From the NCBI RefSeq assembly GCF_019393635.1, contig NC_057864.1, positions 483,152,117-483,216,116 on the forward strand: 64,000 nucleotides of DNA, given 5' to 3'. A model generated the notes under the pieces. That model was not told where the DNA came from and made no database searches. It worked only from the letters and a program-made list of their open reading frames with translations. This document shows, piece by piece, positions 51,345 through 62,514 of the stretch; within the stretch, counting starts at the first letter, position 1; each line of letters begins with the position of its first letter. Source of the DNA: Dromiciops gliroides. Lineage: Eukaryota; Chordata; Mammalia; Microbiotheria; Microbiotheriidae. A program made the position numbers and the translations under genes.

Positions 51345-51592
51345 ATAAAGCTAGGTGACATAGAGTCCTGAACTGGAGTCCAGAAGATGAGTTCGAATTC
51401 TGCCTCTGACAGTAGCTGAGTGATCCTGGGCAAGTCACTTGACCCCTCAGTCCTGGTTTCTTCATTTGTAAAATGAGATTAATAATAAATAACACCTACC
51501 TCCGAACATGGATGATTAAAGGAAATAACATGTACAGTGCTTTGCAAACATTAACATTCTCTGTAAATGCTAGCTACTGTTATTATTAAAAA
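51345..51592 (+). repeat. Near full-length MIR
   Basis: All MIR sections appear in order: ggagtccagaagatgagttc, gatcctgggcaagtcacttg, cttcatttgtaaaatgagat, acagtgctttgcaaacatta, gctactgttattatta. Confidence 0.75.
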
Positions 51593-52254
51593 TGGGGAAT
51601 CCACCTGGAAAAGGCAGGCTTGAGCCAAATTATGAAGTGGGGGGGGGGGGGAGCTGCAAATGCCTAACACAGAGGAGTTTGTATTTTATTCTGAAGGAAG
51701 GGAGTGAACCTGGACTTCTACCTGGATTAGAGAAAGGGGGGGGGCAGGGAGCTGTGGTCACGAATTTGAAGGCCGACATGTGAAAGAGCTTCAGACCCTA
51801 GAAGGCCAGAACTGGAGGCAATGGGGGAAAGGCTAGAAAGAGTCTGTAAGTGTCGAATCTAGCTCAGGAAAACCTTCCCTAGGATGAGGGCTGCCCCAAA
51901 GTGGCCCAAGCTGCTGCCACCGGCAGGAGGGGAGCAGGACAGTGGGTTCCTAGGAACCTGGAACCTCCCTGGGCCTCAGTTTCCTCCCCTGTAAAAAAGT
52001 GGCTCCTCAGGTCCCTTGCTAGAGCTAGGATGCTAAAGCATTTGCAGCTGCTCAGAAGCATAGAAATAGCCCTGTTTAGCGCCGAGGGGGCCAACATCTT
52101 TAGTTAAAATGCCCCCCACACTTGTCTCCGCTCCAGCACTCTCACCTACCCTCCTCCCAGGAAGTTTTAGGGGCTCCCCCCCTCAAGCTGGGGCCCCCAA
52201 GGCGACATTTCACACCATTTCCCTCAGTCAAGCTTTATGCTGCTTCCCCCAAGC

Positions 52255-52350
52255 ACAAGGGAATGCGGGCTATAGAACTGATTAAGTTGTACCTTGGGCC
52301 TAGCCGGGTGCTAAGTACTGAGCAAAAGCAAGACAATCTCTGCCCTTGGG
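52255..52350 (+). repeat. L2-like relic
   Basis: gggtgctaagtactgagcaa and tctctgcccttggggaattt, interrupted by SINE copy 14 at its end. Confidence 0.45.
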
Positions 52351-52358
52351 GAATTTCT

Positions 52359-52518
52359 TTTCTTTCTTTCTTTTTTTTTTTTTGGCGGGCAGTGGGGGTT
52401 AAGTGACTTGCCCAGGGTCACACAGCTAGTAAGTGTCAAGTGTCTGAGGCCAGATTTGAACTCAGGTACTCCTGAATTCAGGGCCGGTGCTTTATCCACT
52501 GCACCACCTAGCCACCCC
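52359..52518 (-). mobile_element. Marsupial SINE copy 14
   Basis: Reverse copy with a T/C-rich tail. The perfect 12-base duplication tggggaatttct is at 52347-52358 and 52519-52530. Confidence 0.92.
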
Positions 52519-52969
52519 TGGGGAATTTCTATTCTAAGAAGAGGAGAAAGGGACATGGGGGAAGGATCAGGATCCATGGTAGGTCTGGGAATGAGAGAGA
52601 AGCCTCAGAGAATAGTGTGGAGTTCTTGAGGCCTGGAAGGTACCTAGATCTATGCTCCCAGGGTCAGAGAGGCTCTAAGGAGAATTGTTCTCATCCTAGG
52701 AGATGCTGATGCCCGCAGGCTTTGTGACCTCGGGCGATTCCTGGGGCTTGCTGTAAAAGCCAGGAGGTAGACCAGATGACCCAAGGGGCCCTTGCCAGTC
52801 CTTCTAGTATCCTGTATTGACATTGCTGGTCTGGACCAAGGGCAAGGCGAAGGTGCTAGAGGAGGGATCCCAGAGGGGAGAAGCCACACCTGCACTTACA
52901 TTAGTCCACAGAAGTCCAGTTCCCCCAAAGCCCCAGGTTGAAGGGATGATTGGTGAGCCCAGGTCTATA

Positions 52970-53115
52970 AGCTTGTTGGAAGGACCCTCAGAGGCTACCC
53001 AATCCAACCACCTCACTTTACAGAGCAGGACACAAAGCCCAGAGAAGCTTGAAGTCACACAGCTAGCTAGAAAGTATCAAAGCTAGGATTTACACCCAGG
53101 TCCTCAGACCTGAAC
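52970..53115 (-). repeat. MIR-like relic
   Basis: gaggctacccaatccaacca, gagcaggacacaaagcccag, gaagtcacacagctagctag, ggatttacacccaggtcctc. Confidence 0.5.
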
Positions 53116-53185
53116 CCTTCCTCCCAAACTTTCTCCTGCACAGGTCTGTTCTCAACCCCTTGAGGCCCCTCAGAACAGATATCCC

Positions 53186-53337
53186 AGGGGGCAGCTAGGT
53201 GGCACAGTGGATGAAGCACTGGCCCTGGATTCAGGAGTACCTGAGTTCAAATCCAGCCTCAGACACTTGACACTTACTAGCTGTGTGACCCTGGGCAAGT
53301 CACTTAACCCCCACTGCCCCGCCAAAAAAAAAAAAAA
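53186..53337 (+). mobile_element. Marsupial SINE copy 15
   Basis: Forward copy with a pure A tail. The flanks agaacagatatccc and agaacagatctccc differ at one base. Confidence 0.92.
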
Positions 53338-53504
53338 AGAACAGATCTCCCTGTCCTTTCCCCTCCCCAGACTCTGTGGCAGGGTGAGGTCTTTTCAGGC
53401 TCTGTGAGGTGCTGGTCTTTGGGGAACCTAAATTTCTGGGGTGCTGACTGGGGCTCCCTTCTCGGAAAGCCACTCCATCCCCTTGTTTCCCTAGGCAGTT
53501 CTCT

Positions 53505-53700
53505 AGGGCCAGTTGCCCTGTTTACACAGCATCTCTGCCAGGAGGGACCCACCTTGGGCAAACATAGCCAGCCGGGTGGCAGGCACCGGGCCCTTTGTTC
53601 CAGGGCTGGATAGGAGCGGCTAGTGGGCAGGTAACAGGGAGACCCCAGGGAGCTCCGGATATTGGCGCCAATGTTCCCACGGGAACCATGCCTGATCAAG
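53505..53700. promoter_or_regulatory. Candidate distal enhancer about 3 kb upstream of EPHB3
   Basis: This repeat-free block lies between a SINE and a MIR relic. It carries TGTTTAC (FOX type, 53519-53525), CCTTTGTT (TCF/SOX type, about 53592-53599), CAGGTA (E-box like, 53628-53633), CCGGAT (ETS type, 53655-53660), the 12-base perfect palindrome ATTGGCGCCAAT (53661-53672), and TTCCCACG (53674-53681), the exact reverse of the RBPJ consensus CGTGGGAA. From memory, human EPHB3 has an upstream Wnt/Notch-responsive enhancer with TCF, E-box, ETS and RBPJ sites. Orthology is inferred only. Confidence 0.4.
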
Positions 53701-53924
53701 GGGCCCAGAGGGCAAGAGGGGCAAAAGGATGAGTGTGCTTGGCAGGAAACTGGATCACCTGCCCTGAGAGGAGGGTTTTGGGGGGCCAGGCTGGCTTCTA
53801 GGATCACTGACTTAGCCCCTGACTTCTCGGACGTACCTACCACTGACACCCAAGGCAGCAGAGGCAGCATTGCCTAATGGGGAGGATTCGGGACTGGGGG
53901 TCCTTTGTGACCCTGGGCAAGTTA

Positions 53925-54190
53925 TAGGGTCATAGATTCAGAGATGGAAGGGACCTTAGAAATCAACTAACCGAAACCCTTTATTTTGCAGAAAAAGAAA
54001 CTGAGATTCACCCAAGGACAGGAAATTACCTTGTCAGGTTCCCATGGGTAACTACATAGTCATCTTACAGACGAGGAAACTCAGACCCCTAGAGATGAAG
54101 TGACTAGTCCTAGAGCTGTGCCATGGGGGCCCAGTGTCACTGTAAGGATTTGAACCCAAGTCCTTTTACTCCAAGTCAATGTTCTCCCCA
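53925..54190 (-). repeat. Two MIR-like relics
   Basis: 53930-54010 (gatggaagggaccttagaaa) and 54060-54190 (agacgaggaaactcagaccc, tttgaacccaagtcctttta). Confidence 0.5.
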
Positions 54191-54419
54191 CCCTACTGCC
54201 TCTACCCCTCAGGATTCTGGGGGGGGGGGAAAGACATCTCTTTTCATTAATGTCTGACACATAACGTGCCCATGAAATACTAGAAAACATAATTCTGAGA
54301 AGGGACCCCAGGCTTCAGCCTGCTGCCCCAGGGGGGTCGCATCCCCCCCACAGAAGTGCCCCGGAAGTGTGGCCTAATCCACACTTCTCTGTATATAGAT
54401 GAGGCCCATAGGTAGGTAG

Positions 54420-55415
54420 TGAGTGGTAGAATGAAAATTCTAACTCAGGCCTTGTTCTCACCAGCAGAGTAGGACTGATAACACTTCTCTCCCTTACAGG
54501 TTATTGTTGGGATCCTGGGAGATAATGTCTGTAAAGAATTTTGCAAACCTTCAAGCTCCATATGAATGTGGGCTATTACCCTTGTTAGTGCAGGGCTATG
54601 GTTTGGGGGTAGAGAGAGGCCAGCCCAGCCACCCTGCCCCCTGCCTTCTCTCTTCCTCCAGTCCTTGCCCTAGGGCCCAGGGGTTAAGAAGCCAAGAGGC
54701 CCTGGGGCCACTGGCTCCCTCCTCCCCTTTCTTGTGCTCTGGGCCGCCCACAGGTCCTCCCCACTGGGAGCCCACAAAATAATTACTGACAGCTTTTTAT
54801 ATGCTTGATTATTTCCAAGGCACATCATACAACAATTCTCTCATTAAGCTTTCACAAGTCACCGGTGGCGGCATTATGATCTAGATTTTATGAGGGAACA
54901 GAGGTTGGGCTTCACCAAGGTCACACAGCCAGGAAGAACCTAGTAAAGAAAAAACACTGGATCTGGATTCAAATCCTGATTCTGAAACTTACTCCCCATG
55001 TGACCTTGGGCAAGTCCCTTCACCTCCCTTTGCCTCAGTTTCCCTATCTATAAAATGAGGGTGTCAGACTAGACCACCTGACTCTGAGATCCCATCCCAT
55101 GATTTGGGATAGTTTTATGGTCTCCTCCCCAGACTTCCTTCTGTCTCACTCTAGAGAAACTCTCTGGAATAGTGGATAAAATACAAGACTTGGAGTCAGG
55201 AAGGCATGGGTTCAAATCCCAGCTCTCACTCTAGCAAGTTGTTTGACCCTGGGCAAGTCATTCAGTCTCTCTAAGTCTGTGTCCTCATCTGCAAAATAGA
55301 GACCCTAATGGCCCTGACCTACCCAGGCTATTACAAGGCTCCAATGAGATCATGTCTGTCAAGCCCTTTGCAAACCCCAAAGCAGTACATAAGTGGAAGC
55401 CAGTTGTTGTGAGAG
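54420..55415 (+). repeat. Cluster of MIR relics
   Basis: 54420-54590 is a MIR 3' half (gttattgttgggatcctggg, aaagaattttgcaaaccttc). 54945-55115 is forward (gtgaccttgggcaagtccct, cagtttccctatctataaaa). 55160-55415 is nearly complete (tcaaatcccagctctcactc, catctgcaaaatagagaccc, gtcaagccctttgcaaaccc). Confidence 0.65.
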
Positions 55416-55944
55416 CACAGCCCTGCAAGGGCTTGAAACAGGAATTCAGCCTCCAGTCTGAACCACTCAAGTTTAGTGGGGACAGGATGGGGAGGCGGGG
55501 ACACGAAGCTAGCCAGGTCTCTGAATTCAGCTCACTTTACATCCCACCTTCTCTCTCTGGTTCATTGGAGGCCAGGATGCCCAGTCCCCCAGATCCATAC
55601 CCTGGCCAAGGACCCAGGCACCTCAGCATCCGTGGTCCCTTGTCCCCTCCCCCCGCCATCACTCAAAAGGGTCAGTGAACAGAGTCGTTCCTGGACTGAG
55701 CTGGAATCTGACTCCTTCTCCTATTAACCAAACACAGAATCTCTTATTTTAAAAAGAAAACAGAACCCCTCATTTCTGAGTTGCCTGAGTGTTTGTGTGT
55801 GTGTCTAGACAGAGTCTGAACACCTGTCCAGTTTCCCTGGCAGGGGTGAGAAAGGAGGTTGTGATAGCGTGGTGTCATTCGGAGACCAGGGAGGCAGAGA
55901 TCTGGGGAAGGTGAGGAGTTCTGATATTTAAGGGGTCAGGGGTT

Positions 55945-56090
55945 CACTAAATGAGTGAGAGTGAAAAAGCATTTATGATCCTCTTACTGGGTGTCAAACA
56001 CCGTGCTAAGTGCTAGTGGCGCAAATAAAAAAAAGCTCATGAGCAAGGCCTGCTCTCAAGGGGATCACACTCTAATGGGGGGGGGGGGCT
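55945..56090 (+). repeat. L2-like relic
   Basis: aagcatttatgatcctctta, caccgtgctaagtgctagtg, tgctctcaaggggatcacac. Confidence 0.5.
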
Positions 56091-56724
56091 CACTTATAGA
56101 AGCATCTGGCCACAGGATAGGAAGATTCCAGAAATCCAAAGGATTCCCCAGTGGGTCAGATGACAGTGCCCAGGAACTGGAGGCCATGACAGTGGGGAGA
56201 TGGGAAGGTCCAGGGGTCCAGCCATGACAGTAAGGACTGGCTGTCCTCCATCTCACTGGACAGCTTGTAGTTGGTGATCCCACAGTCCAAGGCTGTGATG
56301 CCTGGGCAGGCTTGGGGATGGTCATGGGGAGAGACAAAGGGAAGAGCAAGAGGAAGAGTATTCCCAAGGGTCAGATAGACTTTGGCTCTCTTTGTAAGCA
56401 TGTGGCTCATGCGGTGGTAACTCCCCTGGAGATGACTCCCCCCTCCCCCTGCCTGACCTAAGGGAAGCCCCCTCCTCAAAGGGGAGCTCTTGTTCCAGTC
56501 TTAAGGAGAATCCAATTCTAACTGGAGGTAGCCTCACACCAAAGAGAAGGGGTCTGGCTCTTTCTTGGACTCTCTGTCTCTGCCCCCGTTCTGGGATTCT
56601 GGAGAAAATCTCAGAAGCTGAATTTAGGGAGAGCTTCTATTTAGAGCCTCCCCATAAAGGGTTAAAGCCTTCTGGAAGAGGTTTTCATTGTACAAAGTAG
56701 CTAGCAGGCGTCTCTCCACTTTGT

Positions 56725-56885
56725 GAGGCAGCATGACTGTGGATGGAACACCGGGCTTGGAGGCAGGAGATCAAATCCTACTTCAGACACTCTGTACTTC
56801 ACTTTCCTCATTTGCAAAATGGGTTGGGGTCTGGGTCTGGGGGTGAGTGTGCACTGAAGTCCCTTCGAGGTCTAAATCTAAGAAA
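56725..56885 (+). repeat. MIR relic
   Basis: aggcagcatgactgtggatg, ttcactttcctcatttgcaa, aatgggttggggtctgggtc. Confidence 0.5.
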
Positions 56886-57270
56886 TCATCATTCCTTTAG
56901 TACGAAGGAAATGCTTAAAAGTCATAAGGAAGCCTTAACAAATACCCACAACCTGAAACAACAGCGCATCACCTATTGTACTCTCGTGGGGGTAAAGGAA
57001 ACTTCATGGGAATGCTGAAGAGATATTTCACATTCATCTTGGATCTGTTCTGTCTGAGAGTCTCACAAAGTCCTAATGCTCTGGCCACCCAGACCTGGCT
57101 CTAGTCCATGTGGACTTCTAGGAGTGATGCCCTTCTCCCAGGGCTATACTGGTGCAGTCAATGTTTTAACAACAGCCTCTCCAGGAGGAGGAAATGGACA
57201 ATGTGAGCCGGACACATTTTTAAGTTAACATTTTCTCTGTCACTTTCTAGTTAGAATTATTCAACAATTG

Positions 57271-57428
57271 TATTTTTCTTTTCTTTTTCTTTTTGCGGGC
57301 CAATGAGGGTTCAGTGACTTGCCTAGGGTCACACAGCTAGTAAGTGTCAAGTGTCTGAGGCTTCATTTGAACTCAGGTCCTCCTGAATCCAGGGCCAGTG
57401 CTTTATCCACTGCGCCACCTAGCTGCCC
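57271..57428 (-). mobile_element. Marsupial SINE copy 16
   Basis: Reverse full-length copy with a CTTTT-type tail. No clear target duplication was found. Confidence 0.85.
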
Positions 57429-58169
57429 CTCTCCATCACTTACTAAAGTCTAGACAATCAACGAAACCACGACTCAAACTCTAATTTGTAGCATTTTTGG
57501 ATTTCTGAGGTGTTTTTATCCTGGGAACTTAACAATCAGCTCCCCTGAGCCCATCTGAGCTGACTTCAGCCTATGCCTGCCTTCTGTTCTAAGAGGCTAC
57601 TGCAGAATTCACCTCCCATAAGCAGCATCTGATTCGGGAACTCTCAAGGTCATGAAGTTGCCACCAAGGCTAGAAGTGGTTGTTTGATAGCCATCTGTTG
57701 CTTAGGAGGAAAACAGAAGTCTTGCCTCAGGCCAACACTGCCTGTGTTGTTGCTGCTATGGGCTTGTCATTGCCATTGTGGGAAAGAAATCCCCTCTGCT
57801 CTTGATTGGAGGTCCAAGGGAGACTTGTGGTACCACCTCAGTAGGGCTGGAATAGTCCAGGAACCATGCCTCCTACTTCTTCTAATAGCTTACTCAGGGC
57901 GCTGGCTCTTCCTGACCCAGGAGTCAATCACCTTCGAGGTAGAGTCCAATCAATGTTCATGTGAGCTATTTATGATGAATTACAAACCTCAAAAGCCATC
58001 TTCCTCCTCTCACTCCATCGAGCCTCCCAGACAGAAGACCTCCCTTTTCTTGCTTCTGGTACTGAAGTCTTTCTCTACCAGAGAGACCTTGGGACTGAGG
58101 ATGGAAGTGGTGAGCAGGAAGTGGAAAGCAAAGAGGTGAGAAAGATGGCAAGAGAGCACCTGACCATGC

Positions 58170-58400
58170 TCCATGATTCAAATCACCAAGCCCAGACAAG
58201 CTGCATCCCAAGGTGCTGAAAAATCTGGGAGAAGTAATGACTAAATTGGCACCATGGATTTCTGGAAAAATCAGGTGGAGGGAGAGGTTGGTGTACCTGT
58301 ATTGTCTTAATTTTAAAAGGGAAAGGAAGACAGGGTGGGACCTTTACAGGATCGATAGGAATTATAGCTTGACTCCAACAGGAGGAAGTGTGATCCTGCT
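58170..58400 (+). mobile_element. CR1/L3 reverse transcriptase relic, middle part
   Basis: The plus strand reads SPSPDKLHPKVLKNLGEVMT around 58,186-58,245, like the GPDGIHPRVLKEL region of CR1-type reverse transcriptases. A broken KKGKEDRVG-like segment follows near 58,310-58,350, with stops. It is the first of three collinear pieces. Confidence 0.5.
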
Positions 58401-58740
58401 TCAGGGGACTAGCTCACCCAAAGAATTGGAGGGTCACCACAAATTGTGTAAAAGAAAAAGATTTATTAGGAGAGATATGTGGCCAGAAGACAGACTCACT
58501 AAGGAAAATCTGTCTCACTGGAGTAAGAGAAGACCTGCTCTTTTGTATCTTTACAAAACAAAGAAAGGTGAAGGAATTACAAAGCAAGAGGAAATGCAAA
58601 AACTGGGAAGGGCCAGATAAGTAGGTGGGGATCTTGGAATAATGGGGTATCAGTAGAATATGTAGCATCCGTCCATATCCTGCATATCATCTTATAGACC
58701 TTGGTATTGCTGCTTATCTGCGTACCTGGGTCGTCCTCAG
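58400..58740. other. Unassigned repeat-like segment
   Basis: agctcacccaaagaattgga through gtgtaaaagaaaaagattta looks like part of an LTR or another dispersed element, but no ends or duplications were found, so no family is given. Confidence 0.3.
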
Positions 58741-58754
58741 CCACACTTTATTCC

Positions 58755-58984
58755 TCTTTGTTTGTTTTGGTTTGGTTTTGCTGGGAAGTGAGGGTTAAGT
58801 GACTTGCCCAAGGTCACACAGCTAGTAAGTGTCAAGTGTCTGAGGACAGATTTGAACTCAGGTCCTCCTGAATCCAGGGCCAGTGCTTTATCCACTGCGC
58901 CACCCAGTTGCCCTAATATATGTCAAGTGTCTTAGACTGAATTTGAACTCAGGTCCTCCTGAATACAGGGCCAGTCCTTTATTT
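58755..58984 (-). mobile_element. Marsupial SINE copy 17 plus an adjoining internal SINE fragment
   Basis: 58755-58914 is a full reverse copy with the variant bases gaggaca and cccagttgccc. 58920-58984 is a second, partial copy holding only the middle (from tgtcaagtgtcttagac to gggccagtccttta). Variants and the flank taatata are shared with copy 18. Confidence 0.82.
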
Positions 58985-59371
58985 TTTCCCTTGGTCTTGG
59001 GGGTTGGGATCTTTAGGTTTCTTGGGGGTCCCACTGCATTCCCACAACAGAAGGAAACATTTAACAACTAGGACTCCAGGTGTGTGTGTTGGGGGGGGGG
59101 TTGGGGGGATGGTGAATGCACACTTTTAAACTTAATCTGATTACTAACACAGCCTTCATTTGTAGTGATTGAGGTGTGAATGCTGACACTGACAATTTAA
59201 CAATCAGCTCTTCTAAACTGATTAGAACTGGCTCCAGCATACCCCTCAACTTTTCTTGCAAAATTCTAAGACATTATTTTAAAAATAAATTTTATTTTCA
59301 TAGCACCTATATTTCCTCATATATCTCATCCCTGCCTTGCTTACAGTTACCCCTTATAACAAATAATATTT

Positions 59372-59530
59372 TTTTGGTTTTGTTTTTTTTTTCTTATGGG
59401 GCAATGAGGGTTAAGTGACTTGCCCAGGGTCACACAGCTAGTAAGTGTCAAGTGTCTGAGGACAGATTTGAACTCAGGTCCTCCTGAATCCAGGGCCAGT
59501 GCTTTATCCACTGCGCCACCCAGTTGCCCT
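59372..59530 (-). mobile_element. Marsupial SINE copy 18
   Basis: Reverse copy nearly identical to copy 17 over about 140 bases, including the flanking ctaatata. T-rich tail; flanks of the taatattttt type. Confidence 0.88.
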
Positions 59531-59835
59531 AATATATTTTTTTTAACAAATAATTTTTTAAAAGAAAAACAATCAGCAAATTTTAATTAATGCCCCCAAA
59601 ATCTAAAATAATATGCAGTGTTCCATACTCAGGGATCTCTCACCTCTGCAAAGGAGTTGGGGGAAGTGCTAAGACATATTTATTATTAAAGGAATGAGGG
59701 GAGGGGAAGCAGTGATCCCTTAGCACCAGCCAGCATTGCTTCACCAGGAAATAGCCAAGCCAAATTTATGGTGTTACTTTTGCTTGATGGGGTTATAGAT
59801 GAATGAGCAAAGCAATGCCAGGGTTTCTTAACCTT

Positions 59836-59838
<3 letters not shown>

Positions 59839-59884
<46 letters not shown>

Positions 59885-59889
59885 GTGTA
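59839..59889 (+). repeat. (GT)n microsatellite
   Basis: About 18 GT units with one interruption, then (TA)n before the L1 tail. Confidence 0.93.
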
Positions 59890-59917
59890 TATATATACTT
59901 TGTATATATACATGTTT

Positions 59918-60060
59918 TTTTTTTTGTTTTTGTTTTTGAGATATTTTATTTTTTCCGTTACATGTAAAGATAGTTCTCAACTTTTGTTTATACATGCTTT
60001 ACAATTTCAGATTTTTCTCCCTCCCTCCCTCCCCTCCCTCCCCCCTCCCCTAGACAGCAG
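59918..60060 (-). mobile_element. L1-type LINE 3' end
   Basis: A poly(T) start is followed by a stretch whose complement reads as the 3' tail common in marsupial L1 elements (tttacatgtaacggaaaa near the tail), ending in a CT-rich tract on the plus strand. Family assignment is from memory. Confidence 0.45.
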
Positions 60061-60114
60061 GTAATCTGATATAGGTTATATCTATATATATCTATACATA
60101 TACGTATATATACA

Positions 60115-60702
60115 TGTTATGGGCCCAGAGCACCCCAGAAGTTGTCTGGGGTACATCAAGGAACCTTCTCCTTGAGAAACTAAACCAAAGGACAGACACA
60201 CCTAAAGAGATAGATAAGTGGAACCAGATCAGACCGAGCTAGCTCCTGGACCCCCACCCTTCATTGCAGTCTCCTCCACCCCTGGGGAGATAAGATTAGG
60301 TGTGGCTGCTGCCTTTGTGTCCTGAAGAGATGGCTCGAGAGATCTGCAGCCACCCCTCACCCAACTCCCCCAGCCACCACCAGTGGGGGATGGTCCTCCC
60401 CCAATAAGGGAACTTTCCACAGTCAGATGGTCACCCCCATCAGTCCTCTATAAAAGTATCTGCCAGTCTCCTGCTCGAGGAGATTGGTATCTCAGAGCCA
60501 TGCTCTGTGCCATGCCTTCTCCCCATGAGAAGTCCAATGATTTCTCTCTTGGTTTCCCTTCCCTTCCCCTGCCCCTGAATAAACTCTACCTTATTCTAAT
60601 TGCTTTTGTGTGCAAGAGGGTGTAATTCTTTAAAGAGGAATTTCTAAGGACCCCAAACGCCTACCCCTACCCAAGCCCCCCTACCCTATTTTCCCCATAA
60701 CA
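60115..60702 (+). mobile_element. Solo LTR of a second, gammaretrovirus-like endogenous retrovirus
   Basis: This 588-base element is bounded by perfect 9-base inverted ends, TGTTATGGG and CCCATAACA. Inside are TATAAAAG at about 60449-60456 and AATAAA at 60578-60583, the spacing expected for U3-R-U5. The flanking 4-mers TACA and TTCA differ by one base, consistent with a decayed 4-base target duplication. It is inserted in AT-rich repeat DNA. No gag, pol or env remains. Confidence 0.78.
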
Positions 60703-60921
60703 TTCATACACACACACATACATATATATATATAAAGAATAATGCATAAAATAATGAGATTGGCTCACAAAGGAAATCGCTTATATTGAAATACAGTGAT
60801 TAAAATATTTTGACACAAGTCCATGGACTCTAGGCATAGTCTCTCTTGTTTTCAGAAAAGTATTTCATGCTATCCTAGATGTTCTCCTTGTGAATACAGG
60901 TGGCAAAATGGAAGAATGGGG

Positions 60922-61070
60922 GAGCAGCTAGGTGGCACAGTAGATAAAGCACTGACCCTGGAGTCAGGAGGACCTGAGTTCAAATCTGGCCTCAGACACT
61001 TGACCCTTATTAGCTGTGTGACCCTGGGCAAGTCACTTAACCCCATTGCCTTCCCCCCCCCAAAAAAAAA
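60922..61070 (+). mobile_element. Marsupial SINE copy 19
   Basis: Forward copy ending in C8 and A12. The flanks ggaagaatggg and tgaaggatggg are a mutated target duplication. Confidence 0.9.
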
Positions 61071-61189
61071 AAATTGAAGGATGGGTGCTAGATGATAAGT
61101 GACACCATTGAGTGGAGTCAGTACTCTGGAGTAACTGGACCATAAGGGCAGTGGCTGATGGGTAGATATCAGCCTGGAGGCATAGCTTT

Positions 61190-61380
61190 AGTGGAGCAGC
61201 TCAGGAGTCTGTTCTTGGATCCATGTAGTGCAACATTTTTATCAATGACTTAAATGAGGGCATGCTTGCCAGATTTGCAGGTGACACAGAGCTGGGAGAG
61301 ATAACTTAGCTTGATGGACTTCAGGTCTGGACCCCAAAAGATCTAAACAAGATAAAATGATGGGCTGAATCTATGAAAAG
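61190..61380 (+). mobile_element. CR1/L3 reverse transcriptase relic, catalytic region
   Basis: The plus strand reads FINDLNEGMLARFAGDTELG near 61,238-61,297, a decayed FINDL...FADDT reverse transcriptase active-site segment. It is followed by a region matching the same LINE family (aagatctaaacaagataaaa, gggctgaatct). It is non-functional. Confidence 0.55.
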
Positions 61381-62514
61381 AAAACCTATCTATCCATGAC
61401 TGTATTTCACTATTTAGTGTATCAATGATCTCAGTGCTGTAGTGACTCCCTCCAGGGATGGAGGGAACAACCTCTCCATGCCTTCTTGTTCTGGGAGTTT
61501 CTTGCTTATTAGTCCTCCATAGCTGTGTGTGAAGGAGAGTGTCTCTCCAGCCCACCAAGAGCCTTCCTCCAAGGCTTTTAACAACCAGTGGTTACTAGGG
61601 CAGTGCTCAGCTCTCCATCTGTCATCCCTCACTCTTTTTTTTTTACCTAAACATACACGACAAGTTTTATTTCACCAGATAGAAAATACAAAGCCCAAAG
61701 GTCTCATGCCCAAATCTATAAAAAAGCAGAACTCTTCTCCTTCCTTTTCCTTTCTTCCCCCTTCCCATTCTAGTCAGCTCAGTCTCTTTCACTTATACAG
61801 TTCTCCAGACTTCTTGTACTCCCTTGTGGTTGAGACTCTCCTCCAAAGGGAAAGAACTGTGGTTACTAGAGAATCACTCATCTTCCTCTTGACCTGCACA
61901 GTACACATTACTTACAGAAGAAATGGAGAATAGGATTCAAGGCTGATCTCTTCATTGTTCATCCCACATTCTTGTTATATGACTAGGCTGAATACTTCTT
62001 TGATGGCAGATTTCCTGATATCTGTTTATCTACATATGTGTAGACAGGACACATGCTAAAATCCTGTAAGAGTCATTGAGAGATGCCACCATAAATATGT
62101 CTTTGTGCAATGATCATCTATGGGTCAAGATCAAGCAGAGCATAAAATCAGGAGCTGTGCTTGACAAAGGTTTCCCTGCTGCAAAGGATGGTGCTTTACA
62201 GTAGCCAAATGAAAGACAGTAAGATATGCCACCTATCGATGACAAGATCCTCCAGTAGCTCCTAACTGCAAATGACATTATGCTAGTGGCATCAAAACCC
62301 AGACTACTACAGATCCTCCTCAATTAGCTCAACAACAACAACAATAAAACCATTCCAAAGAGATCTACTTAACAATTTACACAGGGAAAACTAAGTGGAT
62401 GAAAAAAACATCTACTACCCAGGCTATGACATACAGTTGAATGAACATGTCACTGAATTATTCCATCAGTCCATCTCTCTTGGACAACAGCTGCAGATGA
62501 CAAAATTGAATACA

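Larger units (their letters stand above)
55420..58170. other. Upstream stretch without a recognised gene
   Basis: Apart from the L2, MIR and SINE copies listed, I see no gene. 56,090-56,720 and 57,430-58,160 look unique or are very old repeats. A 151-codon frame at 57,684-58,139 has no family I know and ends beside a LINE relic. Confidence 0.5.

Noticed and set aside
57684..58139. 151-codon plus-strand frame
   Set aside because: No recognised family, no flanking gene signals, and it runs toward a LINE relic.
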